Made by a program: the position numbers and the translations under genes
The notes under the pieces: generated by a model
What the model saw: only the letters and a program-made list of their open reading frames with translations
What the model was told of the DNA's origin: nothing
The model's database searches: none
NCBI GenBank assembly: GCA_964342855.1
Contig: CAYFIB010000013.1
Span: 8,431 to 72,430, forward strand
Length of the DNA stretch: 64,000 nt
Source of the DNA: JBCBJX01 sp964342855
GTDB taxonomy: Bacteria > Pseudomonadota > Alphaproteobacteria > Caulobacterales > Parvularculaceae
Direction: 5' to 3'
In this document: positions 16,241 to 25,248 of the stretch, one piece after another
How positions within the stretch are numbered: the first letter of the stretch is position 1
Layout: every line of letters starts with the position of its first letter

Positions 16241-16747
16241 ATGACGTCTCGATCGGACGCCGCTCTCGTCGCCCTCCGCCAGATCATTCGGGCGACGGAG
16301 CTGGATTCACGCGCGCTGGCGAAACAGTCGGGCCTGACGCCGTCGCAGCTTCTTCTGCTCCAAGTGCTGGCGAAAGAAGGGGCGATGACCGCCGGCGCCA
16401 TCGCGAAATCCGTCTCGCTCAGCCAGGCGACCGTCACCGCGCTGCTCGACAAGCTGGAGACCAGAGGGCTGCTTCGCCGCGCGCGCGACACGGCGGATCG
16501 ACGCCGCGTTTTCGTGGAGCTGACCGAAGCCGGAAGACTGTCCGAAACCAACGCCCCCGGACTGCTGCAGGAGCAGTTCGAGAAGCGGTTCGGCAAACTG
16601 CAGGACTGGGAGCAGGCGTTCCTGATCGCCGCGCTGGAAAAAACCGCTACGATGCTCGACGCCGAAGACATCGACGCCGCGCCTGTCCTCGATGTCGGCA
16701 AACTGAACGACGCGCCGGACATGGAGCCGTCGTCGCGGAAAGCCTAG
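16241..16747 (+). CDS. MarR-family transcriptional regulator
   Basis: A 168-residue regulator (MTSRSDAALVALRQII). The winged helix domain spans residues ~20-135. The recognition region is AGAIAKSVSLSQATVTALLDKLETRGLL and the wing is RARDTADRRRVFVELTEAG, which is strongly MarR-like. It lies 34 bases after the BCCT gene on the same strand, so it is probably in the same transcript and may control it. In some alphaproteobacteria a MarR protein of this kind accompanies ectoine or betaine genes. The ligand is unknown. Confidence 0.85.
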   Translation: MTSRSDAALVALRQIIRATELDSRALAKQSGLTPSQLLLLQVLAKEGAMTAGAIAKSVSLSQATVTALLDKLETRGLLRRARDTADRRRVFVELTEAGRLSETNAPGLLQEQFEKRFGKLQDWEQAFLIAALEKTATMLDAEDIDAAPVLDVGKLNDAPDMEPSSRKA

Positions 16748-16998
16748 TCACAGATCGTGAGACCGATACACAGCATGCGTCTCATGCTCCCATGGCGAGC
16801 CGCCTAGCATTCGGCCTCAAGCGGACCGCTTACCGAGCTTTCATGCTTCTCGTCGAAGTCGTCGATTTCTTCGGAAAGCTGGCGCCGGCGCATGAGTTAT
16901 CGCTCTGAACTACAATCGCTAGCTCACAACGAACGTCGGAATTCTCAGACAGCGTCATCAACAAAGACCGATGCAGCGCCCATTGAATCAACCGGGCG
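16748..16998. other. Intergenic region between convergent operons
   Basis: 251 bases between the MarR gene and the PepSY gene end. A minus-strand frame from ATG at 16893 would give only 29 residues (MRRRQLSEEIDDFDEK...) and has no clear ribosome-binding site, so it is not called. No T-rich terminator hairpin was seen. Confidence 0.4.
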
Positions 16999-18666
16999 TC
17001 ACCTGTTCTGGACGGAGACGATCTCGTCGGCTGCGATGTCTGAAAACTCCCGACGCAGGCTCGTCATCATCGCCGTCTCCTCTTTCCTACGGGAGTTGTC
17101 AGTTCGGGTCCGCGGCAAAGAAACCGCCGACAATACCGTCAGAACGCCAATCACCAGACAGGAAAGGTTCACCCAGACTTCAGGTCCCGCGCCGACGAAT
17201 ATCGACAGCAGGAAGAAATCTCCCGTCGTCGCCATGTCCAGCAGCGGAACCCCTGCGAGCAACGCCCCTGACGCGGCGAGGAGCTCCCGCACCGTTCGGT
17301 AGTCGTCATTGCGAAACAAGCTGAACCCGATCGCGCCGCTCCAGACCAGAAAATAGGTCCATCCGACAACAGCGAGACGCCCCTCCGGCGCAACCGGCGC
17401 GAGACGGTCTGCATAAAACACCGCCGCCGTGGCCAACGGCAGACCGCAGGTGACGCCGACGGTCAGCTTGCTGAGCGCGTGGTAGAACTGTGGCGAGCGA
17501 GAGCCGACGTTTCCGTGCTTGCGCCGCTCCACCCACATCATCATCCCGAGCCCCGTGATGACGGCGAGCGCCAGCCCAAGCACGAAGTAGAGAAACTTCA
17601 GGGAAATACCGCCATATGTTCCGTAATGCAGCGGCGTCATGGTCGCGAGAACCCGGTTCGCCGGCGTGGACGTATCAATGGCGCTGTCTTCGCTTGCGCC
17701 CTCTTCCATCCGCTCGCCCGTTACGCCGCTGATCTGGTAGCCCTCAACAGACATCAACTCGGTGTCCGGGTCGAAGTACAGATCGAAATAGGCGTTGGCG
17801 TCGCCGAAATTGTTCATCACGACATAGCGCAGGCGCTCGCCGCTCGTCGGCTCCGTCAGCGTGCGAAGCTCGTCCACGGAAATCATCTGCGCCTCGACGC
17901 CTGCGGGCGCCTGAGGCTCGCCCAGAACAGCCGCGATGAGCGCTTCCTGGTCTCCCTTGAACGTCAACAGCGCGATTACCGGCGCAAGCAGGGTGACGAC
18001 GCCAAGAACCGCGCCGGTGATGGCGATCATCACGTAGAACGGCAGTCCCCATAGCCCGAAGACCTTGTGCGCGTCCTGCCATTTCAACCGCATGGAGCGG
18101 AAGAACCGCAGGGTGAAGAGTTCTTCCAGTATCTTCGTATGGGCGATAACGCCTGTGATGATCGACATCAGAAGAATGACGCCGGCGATGCCGACAATGC
18201 CGCGCCCAACCGTAACGCCGCCGAGAAAATCCGGCCACATCAGTTTACGATGGATCTCCAACAACCAGAGCGACAGCCCTTCCCCGCGTTCCGGCAACGC
18301 CTCCCCCGTCGCCGGGTCCCAGCGCTGCGTGCTGAATTCATGATCATGGCCGCCGCCCTCTCGCGGAATATCGACGCCGAGAAAGGCCGAGTAATAAGGT
18401 TCCACCTCGCTCGGATATGTGAAAGTCAGAAAATCGATGTGCAGATCGCCCGCCGTCTTTTCAGCGATCCAATCATTGAGCGTCGCCTGCATGTCGACGG
18501 GTTCTTCAACCATGGGCAGACGCCGCGCCGGGTCCTCCCATGTCTGAACTTCATGGTAGAACAGTGCGAAACATCCGGTGAACGCCACTACATAGATGAA
18601 CAGGCCAAGCGTGACGCCCGACCAGGAGTGCAGATCATAGTTTCTCTTGTGTCGCGCGCGATCCAT
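16999..18666 (-). CDS. PepSY-associated TM protein, probable siderophore/iron reductase
   Basis: A 555-residue inner-membrane protein starting MDRARHKRNYDLHSWSGVTLGLFIYVVAFTG. This N-terminal helix with the RNYDLHSW motif is the hallmark of PepSY_TM proteins. Later helices occur around residues 175-200, 225-250, 370-400 and in the last third. PepSY-type soluble segments lie between them, such as MVEEPVDMQATLNDW and the ADE-rich EAQMISVDELRTL. Histidines in the helices (LHSW, YHEV) could bind haem. Proteins of this family next to TonB siderophore receptors are thought to reduce periplasmic ferric complexes. It is the last gene of the operon from the receptor at 21690, five bases after the preceding gene. 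Confidence 0.8.
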   Translation of the reverse strand: MDRARHKRNYDLHSWSGVTLGLFIYVVAFTGCFALFYHEVQTWEDPARRLPMVEEPVDMQATLNDWIAEKTAGDLHIDFLTFTYPSEVEPYYSAFLGVDIPREGGGHDHEFSTQRWDPATGEALPERGEGLSLWLLEIHRKLMWPDFLGGVTVGRGIVGIAGVILLMSIITGVIAHTKILEELFTLRFFRSMRLKWQDAHKVFGLWGLPFYVMIAITGAVLGVVTLLAPVIALLTFKGDQEALIAAVLGEPQAPAGVEAQMISVDELRTLTEPTSGERLRYVVMNNFGDANAYFDLYFDPDTELMSVEGYQISGVTGERMEEGASEDSAIDTSTPANRVLATMTPLHYGTYGGISLKFLYFVLGLALAVITGLGMMMWVERRKHGNVGSRSPQFYHALSKLTVGVTCGLPLATAAVFYADRLAPVAPEGRLAVVGWTYFLVWSGAIGFSLFRNDDYRTVRELLAASGALLAGVPLLDMATTGDFFLLSIFVGAGPEVWVNLSCLVIGVLTVLSAVSLPRTRTDNSRRKEETAMMTSLRREFSDIAADEIVSVQNR

Positions 18667-18671
18667 AAAGT

Positions 18672-18992
18672 TCACCCGATATTCGGTTCGACAAGAAAGA
18701 CGATGACGGCGCACACGGCGGAGACGGACAAAAGCCCCGTCGCGACGACCCAGGCGCGTTTTTCCCAGTACGTCCAGAACTGAAAACCCGCCCAGATGAT
18801 CGGCGTCGCCAATGTGAGCCAGAGCGCTTTCTCCGAGAACGGCCCAGGAAGAACGAGCAGCGCGGCTGCGCCGACGAAGATCGTCGCGACCAGCGCCCAG
18901 AGGATGACGCTTGTCAGGCGCGGCGCCTTCCACGTAGCGATGCCGAGGCCGCCGACGACGATAAGCAGTATGCCGATGACGACGGGGCTCAC
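18672..18992 (-). CDS. Small four-helix membrane protein of iron-uptake operon
   Basis: A 106-residue, almost wholly hydrophobic protein (MSPVVIGILLIVVGGLGIATWKAPRL) with about four transmembrane helices separated by short loops. Its start overlaps the stop of the preceding small gene by four bases, and the PepSY gene follows five bases after its stop. Small membrane proteins of the DUF3325/DUF3649 kind often accompany PepSY and TonB receptor genes in siderophore loci. This protein has that size and position, but I cannot decide which family it belongs to. A role in assembling the PepSY reductase is an inference from context. Confidence 0.7.
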   Translation of the reverse strand: MSPVVIGILLIVVGGLGIATWKAPRLTSVILWALVATIFVGAAALLVLPGPFSEKALWLTLATPIIWAGFQFWTYWEKRAWVVATGLLSVSAVCAVIVFLVEPNIG

Positions 18993-19333
18993 AGCGCCGC
19001 CCCTGCTATAGCAGTCATGAGCACCAGTCCCGCGAGCGCCGCTGCGCCAACGCCGTACTCAACATGGCGTCCGGGAAACCGAGCATCGATCAGCAGGCCG
19101 ACAATACCCGCCGCGGTGGCCGCGCCGAGCCAGATGGGAATTCCGCGCTCCCAGCCCTGCGGTTGCGCCATGAGCACCAGCGCGATTAGGGCGAGCGCCC
19201 AACCGGCGCCCTTTGCAAGGTTACGGTTGCGCGCCGAAGCCTTCATGTCTGCGAACACAGCACGTCGCTCGTGCGCTTCAATCCAGATGGCTACGGCCAG
19301 CATCAGAAGACTGGCCGCGAATGCAGTTTCCAT
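18989..19333 (-). CDS. Small membrane protein, DUF3325-like
   Basis: A 114-residue protein (METAFAASLLMLAVAIWIEAHERR) with three to four transmembrane helices. It lies 47 bases downstream of the TonB receptor stop and overlaps the next gene by four bases. Its length, position and short charged loop after helix 1 resemble DUF3325 proteins of siderophore operons, an assignment made from pattern only. It has no catalytic motif. Confidence 0.68.
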   Translation of the reverse strand: METAFAASLLMLAVAIWIEAHERRAVFADMKASARNRNLAKGAGWALALIALVLMAQPQGWERGIPIWLGAATAAGIVGLLIDARFPGRHVEYGVGAAALAGLVLMTAIAGAAL

Positions 19334-19380
19334 GACTTTCCGTCTTTCTGAAGCCTTGACGAACCCAGCGGGTTAAGAGC

Positions 19381-21690
19381 CTAGAAGCTGGTGACGATTC
19401 GCCCACCGATAACGCGCGGTGGACCGAAATAGTTGATGGACCCGCCGGCCGGATCACCGAAGTTGCCGGAGATATACTCTTCGTCGAACAGATTGGTGAC
19501 GAACAACTCCAACCCATAGTGGTCCGCCTCATAGCCGACGACGAGATCGACCAGAAAATGATCGTCGTTGATCGCAGAAGCATCATTCGTTCCGAAGGCG
19601 AATGATTCAGATTCATATCTGGCGCGAACATTGACGAAGGTGTCGCTGGCGAACGTGTAACGTCCGCCGAAGCCGACCGTCCAGTTCGGCGCGTTCGGAA
19701 ATTCCAGCCCGATCAGGCTGGAACTGGAGAAGCTCGCATCTTCCGTAAACTCTGTTTCCGAGTATCCGAGATTGGCGAAGACTTCCAAACTGCTGACCGG
19801 AAGCGCGATCGTTTCGATCTCAAAGCCGAACAGCTCCGAAGCCCCGACATTGTCCGTCAGCGTATCGAGGGGATTCGACGAGAGCTGAACGTTGATCTGC
19901 TGATCCTCGTACTCAATGTAGTAGACATTGGCGTTCAGGGTCAGACGACGGTCGAACCATTGTGAACGAAGCGCGAACTCATAGTTCGTCGTAAATTCAG
20001 GTTCAAAATCGCTGACGATGCCGAGCGCTTCCAGATCATCCTGAAGGATGAGGCCGTCGCCATTCGTGTCAGCGGCCAGCGCCCCGCGGAAGATATTGAA
20101 CGACAGGCCGCCCGCTCGGTAAGCGCGCTGAACGCTGACGCTCGTGGAGAAATCGTCGGTCCATTCGTACTTGATGACGCCCTTTGGCAGGAAAGCTTCG
20201 TACTCGTTGTCGGCCTCGAAATCGAACGCCTGAGAAAACGTCGACGCAGCCGTCGCGATGACGAAATCGACGACGGGGTCGCCACTTGGCGGAAATGGCG
20301 GTACGAAAGTGCTGTCGAAACTTGTCTGGTTGATTTCCTCCACGTCGAACCGCGAGCCGACCGTGAAGGAAAGTTTTTCGGTCGCCCGGAACGTCGCTTC
20401 ACCGAACACGGCATAGTTACGGATGTTCGTATCGCCGTTACGGTCGAAAACAACCGGGAAGTTTGGCGCGAAGGCGATGATCTGTCCCCGAACGGCTTCA
20501 CCTTGCGCAATCTGCGTCGGCGATGGCGTCGGCGTTCCGAAGAGCAGCCCGGCGAGCGTAGCGCCGTCAGGAAGCGCGAACTGGGACCCCACAATGGAGG
20601 TGCTGTTGTTCTCAAAACGCCCGTCGCTGTCGAAGTAGTAGCCGCCCAGAAGAAGATCGAAACGGTCGTCAGAATACGTCAGACGAAGCTCCTGCGAGAA
20701 AACCGCGTCCTCATTCACTGTCGTCCCAGGTTCATTCGGTCCGATCGACAGATTGTCGGCGTCAAAATCATACTCCACCGTACTGTCGATGAACGCTGAA
20801 ACGCTGGTGAGGCTCAGACTGTCCGTGAAGTCGTATTCGATTTCGCCCGAGAAGATGCTGGCTTCCGTGCGCCGACGGTCCTCGACGTTCTGCGTCGAGA
20901 TACGTTCAGGGAACGCATCCCCGTTGACCCGGTCCTCGCCCCGCTCGCCGTCAAGATAGTTGTAGCTGAGGCGAACGGTCAGATCCGGCAGCGCCGACGG
21001 CGTGATGAGCAGCTTCGCGCGCGCGGTCGTGGAGGATGAGCGATCTCCGTCATCGGTATTGAGGAACGTATTCTCGGTGTACCCGCGCGAGGTCGTGAAA
21101 TCGCCGGAAACGCGCAGCGAAATTTCATCCTTCAGCAAGGGAATGGTCGCGCCGATCGAGGCGCGGCCGGTTTCATATTGCGCGTAGGAGACCTGCGCGG
21201 CGCCTTCAAACTCCGAACCGGGATCGACCGTTCGCGCGACGATCGCGCCCGCCAGCGCGTTGCGCCCCTGAATGGTCGACTGCGGCCCACGGAAGACCTC
21301 AACCGTCTTGATATCCCACAGGTTCAGAGCCCCCTGAGCGAACAACGCGCTCGGAATGAAGACGCCATCCAGATAGACGGTCGCGACATCGCTCGTCTGA
21401 TCCCCGGCGGACGCGCCCCCGTTCGCGATGCCGCGGATTGTGAAACCCTGATCGTTGAATCGACTTGTAACGTTCGCCGTCTGTTTGATGACGTCGTAGA
21501 TGGTCACAAAGTTGTTTTCATCGATCGTCGCTTCATCGACGACCGCGACAGAGGACGTCGTGTCCTGCAGCGTTCGCTCGAACTTTTCCCCCGTGACGAC
21601 AATGACGTCGTCTGTCACTGCGCTCTCGTTCGCGACCGCCACGGCCGCGAGCACAAGAGCGGACACGCCGCTGGCGATGATCGTTTTCAT
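19381..21690 (-). CDS. TonB-dependent receptor, probable iron/siderophore uptake
   Basis: A 769-residue outer-membrane receptor. The signal peptide is MKTIIASGVSALVLAAVAVA, followed by the TonB-box-like DDVIVVTGEKFERTLQDT, the plug (GFTIRGIANGGASAGDQTSD, DIKTVEVFRGPQSTIQGRNALAGAIV) and a barrel ending GGRIVTSF. The plug sequence is of the iron-complex type. It leads an operon with two small membrane proteins and a PepSY reductase. A Fur-like box lies 69 bases before the start. Together these favour import of a ferric siderophore, with reduction at the inner membrane. The actual chelate is unknown. Confidence 0.9.
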   Translation of the reverse strand: MKTIIASGVSALVLAAVAVANESAVTDDVIVVTGEKFERTLQDTTSSVAVVDEATIDENNFVTIYDVIKQTANVTSRFNDQGFTIRGIANGGASAGDQTSDVATVYLDGVFIPSALFAQGALNLWDIKTVEVFRGPQSTIQGRNALAGAIVARTVDPGSEFEGAAQVSYAQYETGRASIGATIPLLKDEISLRVSGDFTTSRGYTENTFLNTDDGDRSSSTTARAKLLITPSALPDLTVRLSYNYLDGERGEDRVNGDAFPERISTQNVEDRRRTEASIFSGEIEYDFTDSLSLTSVSAFIDSTVEYDFDADNLSIGPNEPGTTVNEDAVFSQELRLTYSDDRFDLLLGGYYFDSDGRFENNSTSIVGSQFALPDGATLAGLLFGTPTPSPTQIAQGEAVRGQIIAFAPNFPVVFDRNGDTNIRNYAVFGEATFRATEKLSFTVGSRFDVEEINQTSFDSTFVPPFPPSGDPVVDFVIATAASTFSQAFDFEADNEYEAFLPKGVIKYEWTDDFSTSVSVQRAYRAGGLSFNIFRGALAADTNGDGLILQDDLEALGIVSDFEPEFTTNYEFALRSQWFDRRLTLNANVYYIEYEDQQINVQLSSNPLDTLTDNVGASELFGFEIETIALPVSSLEVFANLGYSETEFTEDASFSSSSLIGLEFPNAPNWTVGFGGRYTFASDTFVNVRARYESESFAFGTNDASAINDDHFLVDLVVGYEADHYGLELFVTNLFDEEYISGNFGDPAGGSINYFGPPRVIGGRIVTSF

Positions 21691-21758
21691 GAATAGCCCC
21701 TCAAACCCGAACTGAACCGTACTCAGCTCGGTCTATAGGCGCCGCGGCATAAGATGTA

Positions 21759-21781
21759 AATGCGAGTCAGTATCATTATCA
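21759..21781 (-). promoter_or_regulatory. Fur-type iron box upstream of TonB receptor
   Basis: Read on the minus strand the site begins TGATAATGATACTGACTCGC and ends ATT. The first part matches the GATAATGAT hexamer repeats of the classical Fur box, and the second keeps the ATGCGAGTC arrangement common in alphaproteobacterial iron promoters. It sits 69-91 bases before the receptor start, where a repressor could block transcription. Irr or another Fur-family protein is possible instead. Confidence 0.65.
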
Positions 21782-21832
21782 AAACAGGCGGCCGGGCAGC
21801 CCCCTTCGCGCGCCTTAATTCCGACGCTTGGC

Positions 21833-22096
21833 CTACCCGCCGCTCATGGGCGGCAGGAACGCAATTTCGTCCGTTTCCGTCACAAGCGGATCGTCCTTTC
21901 GGGCGATCAGCGCCTGGTTCGCGCACACGCGGGTCGAAGGATGATCGATCGCTCCCGCCAGGCCCGGATGACGCGTCGCCATCAGGCCCGTCAGCACCGA
22001 GACCGGTTGACCGACGGCCTCGGCCGGCAACGGCTCCGAAGCGAGGCCGGCGAGCTCTCGAAGTTTGCCGAAGAAAAGCACCTCGCCAGACGCCAT
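21833..22096 (-). CDS. moaD: Molybdopterin synthase small (sulfur carrier) subunit MoaD
   Basis: An 87-residue ubiquitin-like protein (MASGEVLFFGKLRELAGLASEPL). The essential C-terminal Gly-Gly (FLPPMSGG) is present; it carries the thiocarboxylate that MoaE uses to sulfurate precursor Z. The ALIARKDDPLVTETDEIAFLPP segment is conserved. It is the last gene of a six-gene molybdenum cofactor operon, one base after the moaA stop. Confidence 0.92.
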   Translation of the reverse strand: MASGEVLFFGKLRELAGLASEPLPAEAVGQPVSVLTGLMATRHPGLAGAIDHPSTRVCANQALIARKDDPLVTETDEIAFLPPMSGG

Positions 22097-22097
22097 T

Positions 22098-23120
22098 TCA
22101 GCCCCCGGTCACGGACATCGTGCGCGGGCTCGCAGCACGGTCGATCGTCATCTGATCAAAGTCGTGTCGGGCAGGCTTCGCGCCGAGAACAGCGTCGAGC
22201 GTTTCATCAAACCCCGCCGACGTCACCCCTCGCCTGAGCATAGCCCGCAGGTCGGCTCCCTCCTCGTGGCCAAGGCAGCTATAGAGCCGACCCGTAGCGG
22301 TCAGGCGTATGCGGTTGCATCCATCGCAGAAATTATTCGTCAGTGGTGAAATAAACCCCAATAGACCACCCGTCTCCTGCACCCGGACATAACGCGACGG
22401 TCCGCCCGTCGTTTTCCGGGTCTCCGTCAGGGTCCAAAGTTTCTCCAGATCAGTTCGCACATCCTGAAGCGAAAGAAACGACTGGCGCCGCCCCGCCACG
22501 CCTTCACCCATGGGCATCACCTCGATCAGGCTGATATCGAACCCGCGCTCATGCGCCCACTGAATGATGGCCGGAATTTCATCGCGATTGGCGTCCGCCA
22601 GAGCGACGGTGTTGATCTTGACGCGCAGTCCCGCGCGTTCGGCGGCGTCCACCCCGCGCATGACCTCGCTGAACGACTGCCGCCGAGCGATGCGCGCGAA
22701 CGTGTCCGGGTTCAGCGTGTCGAGGGAGATGTTGACGCGCGAAACCCCGGCGCCAGCGAGGTCATTCGCGAAAGCTTCAAGCAGAACGCCGTTCGTTGTA
22801 AGAGCCAGCTCATTCAGTCCGCGACCGAGGCGCGCGCCCAACCGCCGGACCAGATCAATCACGCCTTTGCGGACAAGCGGTTCGCCGCCCGTGAGACGCA
22901 GCTTCGTGACGCCGCGATCAATGAACGCGTCGGCCAAGCGCTCGATCTCTTCAAAACTCAACAGATCCGCCTTCGGTAGAAACCGCATCCTCTCCGGCAT
23001 GCAGTAAACGCACCGCAGGTCGCAACGGTCGGTGACAGAAAGGCGAAGATATCTGACGTGACGTCCGTAGCCGTCGACGAGCGGCGCCGTGGTCGGTCGG
23101 TTATCGATCAGCACCGCCAT
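22098..23120 (-). CDS. moaA: GTP 3',8-cyclase MoaA
   Basis: A 340-residue radical SAM enzyme for the first step of molybdenum cofactor synthesis, converting GTP to 3',8-cyclo-GTP. The N-terminal cluster motif CDLRCVYC (residues ~33-40) is C-x3-C-x2-C. The C-terminal second 4Fe-4S cluster has CDGCNRIRLTATGRLYSC, C-x2-C-x13-C. LRLTGGEPLVR is the SAM-binding GGE motif. The C-terminal Gly-Gly tail needed for activity is present (TMSVTGG). The start overlaps the mobA stop (TGATG), showing coupling. Confidence 0.96.
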   Translation of the reverse strand: MAVLIDNRPTTAPLVDGYGRHVRYLRLSVTDRCDLRCVYCMPERMRFLPKADLLSFEEIERLADAFIDRGVTKLRLTGGEPLVRKGVIDLVRRLGARLGRGLNELALTTNGVLLEAFANDLAGAGVSRVNISLDTLNPDTFARIARRQSFSEVMRGVDAAERAGLRVKINTVALADANRDEIPAIIQWAHERGFDISLIEVMPMGEGVAGRRQSFLSLQDVRTDLEKLWTLTETRKTTGGPSRYVRVQETGGLLGFISPLTNNFCDGCNRIRLTATGRLYSCLGHEEGADLRAMLRRGVTSAGFDETLDAVLGAKPARHDFDQMTIDRAASPRTMSVTGG

Positions 23121-23740
23121 CAGCTGGCGCTCGCCGCAAGCGCCCGCGCATCATCCAGGTCCTGCTCGGTGTTGATGTTGAAGAAAGCGCCCGCGCGTGC
23201 TCGGATTTCGCAAGTGGACGCGCCGACGCCCGCCGCCACACGGTGCAGTGCGCGCTCACCGATGGTGAACGCCTGATCGCGCACCAGCTTGCAGGCGGAC
23301 GCCCGCCACAGGGCGAACACCGCCTGCGGACGATCATCCGCAGCCGCGATAACGCCCGGCGCCTCACCCAGAGATTCAGCGAGCTGATCGAGAAGATCGC
23401 TCGGCGGGAACGGCGCATCAATCGGGGCCGTGAGCACAAGCGCATCGCCGCCCGCCTCGGCTTGCGCCCACTGGAGCGCGCTGATCAACGCGCCGATGGG
23501 GCCAAGCGAAGATCCGTCCGGGCCCATTGTATCGTCAAGAAGAACGGCGTCCGCGTCCGTCATCCAGTCGCGCCGAACCGAGGAGAGAATGACCTGTCGT
23601 CTCGACCGGGCGGCGAGAAACGCCGTCGCTCGGGCACCAAGCGTCTGATCTCCCAGCATGAGGGCGCCTTTATCCACGCCGCCGAAACGCCGCCCCGCGC
23701 CGCCTGCATAAAGCGCCCCGATGTCGGCGATAACGCTCAT
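23120..23740 (-). CDS. mobA: Molybdenum cofactor guanylyltransferase MobA
   Basis: A 206-residue nucleotidyltransferase starting MSVIADIGALYAGGAGRRFGGVDKG. The glycine-rich loop (family LAGGxSxRMGxDK) binds GTP but has Y-A-G-G-A-G-R-R-F in place of the usual residues. The metal-binding segment LVLTAPIDAPF replaces the common CDxP motif with IDAP, and the C-terminal FFNINTEQDL is conserved. It attaches GMP to Mo-molybdopterin to make the guanine dinucleotide form (bis-MGD) needed by the nasA nitrate reductase. Its ATG overlaps the moaC stop (ATGA). The unusual loop makes it a divergent MobA rather than a different enzyme. Confidence 0.85.
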   Translation of the reverse strand: MSVIADIGALYAGGAGRRFGGVDKGALMLGDQTLGARATAFLAARSRRQVILSSVRRDWMTDADAVLLDDTMGPDGSSLGPIGALISALQWAQAEAGGDALVLTAPIDAPFPPSDLLDQLAESLGEAPGVIAAADDRPQAVFALWRASACKLVRDQAFTIGERALHRVAAGVGASTCEIRARAGAFFNINTEQDLDDARALAASAS

Positions 23741-24216
23741 GCGACGTAGTCTCCCGATGCGCCGCCCGATTTCGACAGCAGGCGGATATCGCTGATGACC
23801 ATGGCTTTCTCGACGGCCTTGAGCATGTCGTAGAGTGTCAGGCAAGCAACGCTTACCGCCGTCAGCGCCTCCATCTCCACGCCCGTGCGCCCGGTCGTTT
23901 TGACATCCGCACGCACGCGCAGTCCGCTATCATCGTCCATCCTGTCTACGCGCACCTGAACACCGCTCAACGGCAGCGGATGACAGAGCGGAACCAGATC
24001 CGCCGTCCGTTTAGCAGCCATCACGCCGGCTATCTCCGCCGTTGCGATCACGTCGCCTTTCCTGATCTCCCCGCCGAGAGCGAGCCGAAGCGTTTCCGGC
24101 CGCATCCGGACGACGCCTTCCGCCGACGCCAGGCGTTCGGTGACATCCTTCGAGGAGATGTCCACCATCCGGACTTTTCCATCCGCATCAAGATGGGTCA
24201 GTTCATCACCCGGCAT
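23737..24216 (-). CDS. moaC: Cyclic pyranopterin monophosphate synthase MoaC
   Basis: A 159-residue protein from the ATG at 24216 (a TTG two codons earlier is possible). MVDISSKDVTERLASAEGVV, then AAKRTADLVPLCHPLPLSG with the conserved active-site LCHPL, and TGRTGVEMEALTAVSVACLTLYDM-type helices identify MoaC. It converts 3',8-cyclo-GTP to precursor Z together with MoaA. The family lysines and His of the active site are seen (KTTGRTG, KAVEKAM). It lies three bases from the moaB stop and overlaps mobA. Confidence 0.95.
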   Translation of the reverse strand: MPGDELTHLDADGKVRMVDISSKDVTERLASAEGVVRMRPETLRLALGGEIRKGDVIATAEIAGVMAAKRTADLVPLCHPLPLSGVQVRVDRMDDDSGLRVRADVKTTGRTGVEMEALTAVSVACLTLYDMLKAVEKAMVISDIRLLSKSGGASGDYVA

Positions 24217-24218
24217 CG

Positions 24219-24779
24219 TCAATGCTCCCGGAGCCGCGGCATCAGCTCCACCATGTTGCAGGGCGCATGGCGGCTATCGAGCTGCCAACGAATGACCTTG
24301 TCCCACCCATCGCGGCAGGCTCCGTTCGATCCGGGCAGGCAGAACACGAACGTCCCGTTCGCGACGCCCGCGCAGGCGCGTGACTGAAGAGTGGATAGAC
24401 CGACGCTCTGATAGCTGACGAGATGCCAGATGACCGCAAAGCCTTCAATTTCCTTTTCGAACAACGGTTGCAGCGCCTCCGGCGTCACGTCACGCCCCGT
24501 CAGTCCCGTGCCGCCGGTCGTGATGATCGCATCCACGCCCGGATCCGCGATCCAGGCGGCGACGGCGGCGCGGATGGCGCCGACATCGTCGCGCACGAGC
24601 GCCCGGTCCGCGAGTTCATGGCTGGCGTCCTCCAGTCGACCGACCAGAATATCGCCGGAAGTGTCCTCGGAGACATCGCGGGTGTCTGAAACTGTCAGCA
24701 CTGCGATCCGAACAGGGACGAAGGGTCGCGTTTCATCAATTCGGCCGCCGGGGGCTGGTGGCTTAAGGGGCTCGCTCAT
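24219..24779 (-). CDS. moaB: Molybdenum cofactor biosynthesis protein MoaB
   Basis: A 186-residue protein (MSEPLKPPAPGGRIDETRPFVPVRIAVLTVSD). VLTVSDTRDVSEDTSGDIL, the glycine-rich IITTGGTGLTGRDVTPEAL (molybdopterin-binding, residues ~85-104) and the C-terminal CLPGSNGACRDGWDKVI are typical of MoaB/MogA. It probably adenylates molybdopterin before molybdate insertion by MoeA. The alphaproteobacterial MoaB form is favoured over MogA by length and by its place inside the moa operon. It starts four bases after the moaE stop. Confidence 0.9.
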   Translation of the reverse strand: MSEPLKPPAPGGRIDETRPFVPVRIAVLTVSDTRDVSEDTSGDILVGRLEDASHELADRALVRDDVGAIRAAVAAWIADPGVDAIITTGGTGLTGRDVTPEALQPLFEKEIEGFAVIWHLVSYQSVGLSTLQSRACAGVANGTFVFCLPGSNGACRDGWDKVIRWQLDSRHAPCNMVELMPRLREH

Positions 24780-24783
24780 GCAG

Positions 24784-25248
24784 TCACTCCGTCGCCCATC
24801 TCTTCCGGGCGTCATGGTCGCTTGCACGCGGCTCAATCCACCGCGCGCCATCCGGACCCGTCTCTTTCTTCCAGAGCGGCGCGTCCGTCTTCAGAATGTC
24901 CATGACGCACTCCACCGCGCCGAGCGCATCCGCACGGTGCGCGGAAGCCGCCGCGACGAGCACGACAGGATCACCGGGCTTCATGGCTCCGACGCGGTGG
25001 ACGACCATCAGCCCCCTGATCGCAAACGAAACGACCGACCCGGCGCAGAGGTCCGCCAGGCGCTTTTCCGTGAAGCCCGGAAAATGCTCCAGCGTCAGTT
25101 CCGTCACGGCCCCGTCTTCTCCGCGCACATAACCGATGAAACTCGCCATGGCGCCAATATCGCCAGCCCGCTGGCGAAAGGCCTCGGTCTCACGGTATGG
25201 ATCAAACCCGTGATCGCTCAGACGAATATCCAGTTCACAGTCGGACAT
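24784..25248 (-). CDS. moaE: Molybdopterin synthase catalytic subunit MoaE
   Basis: A 154-residue protein starting MSDCELDIRLSDHGFDPYRE. Family blocks include GAMASFIGYVRGEDGAVTELTLEHF-type sequence at residues ~34-58, VHRVGAMKPGDPVVLVAAASAHR and the lysine-rich LKTDAPLWKKETGPDGARWIE, which holds the active-site lysines. With MoaD it inserts two sulfurs into precursor Z. It is the first gene of the leftward operon, 56 bases from a divergent transporter gene. Confidence 0.93.
   Translation of the reverse strand: MSDCELDIRLSDHGFDPYRETEAFRQRAGDIGAMASFIGYVRGEDGAVTELTLEHFPGFTEKRLADLCAGSVVSFAIRGLMVVHRVGAMKPGDPVVLVAAASAHRADALGAVECVMDILKTDAPLWKKETGPDGARWIEPRASDHDARKRWATE

Noticed and set aside
16804..16893. 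A 29-codon minus-strand frame (MRRRQLSEE...)
   Set aside because: Too short, without a clear ribosome-binding site or known relatives.
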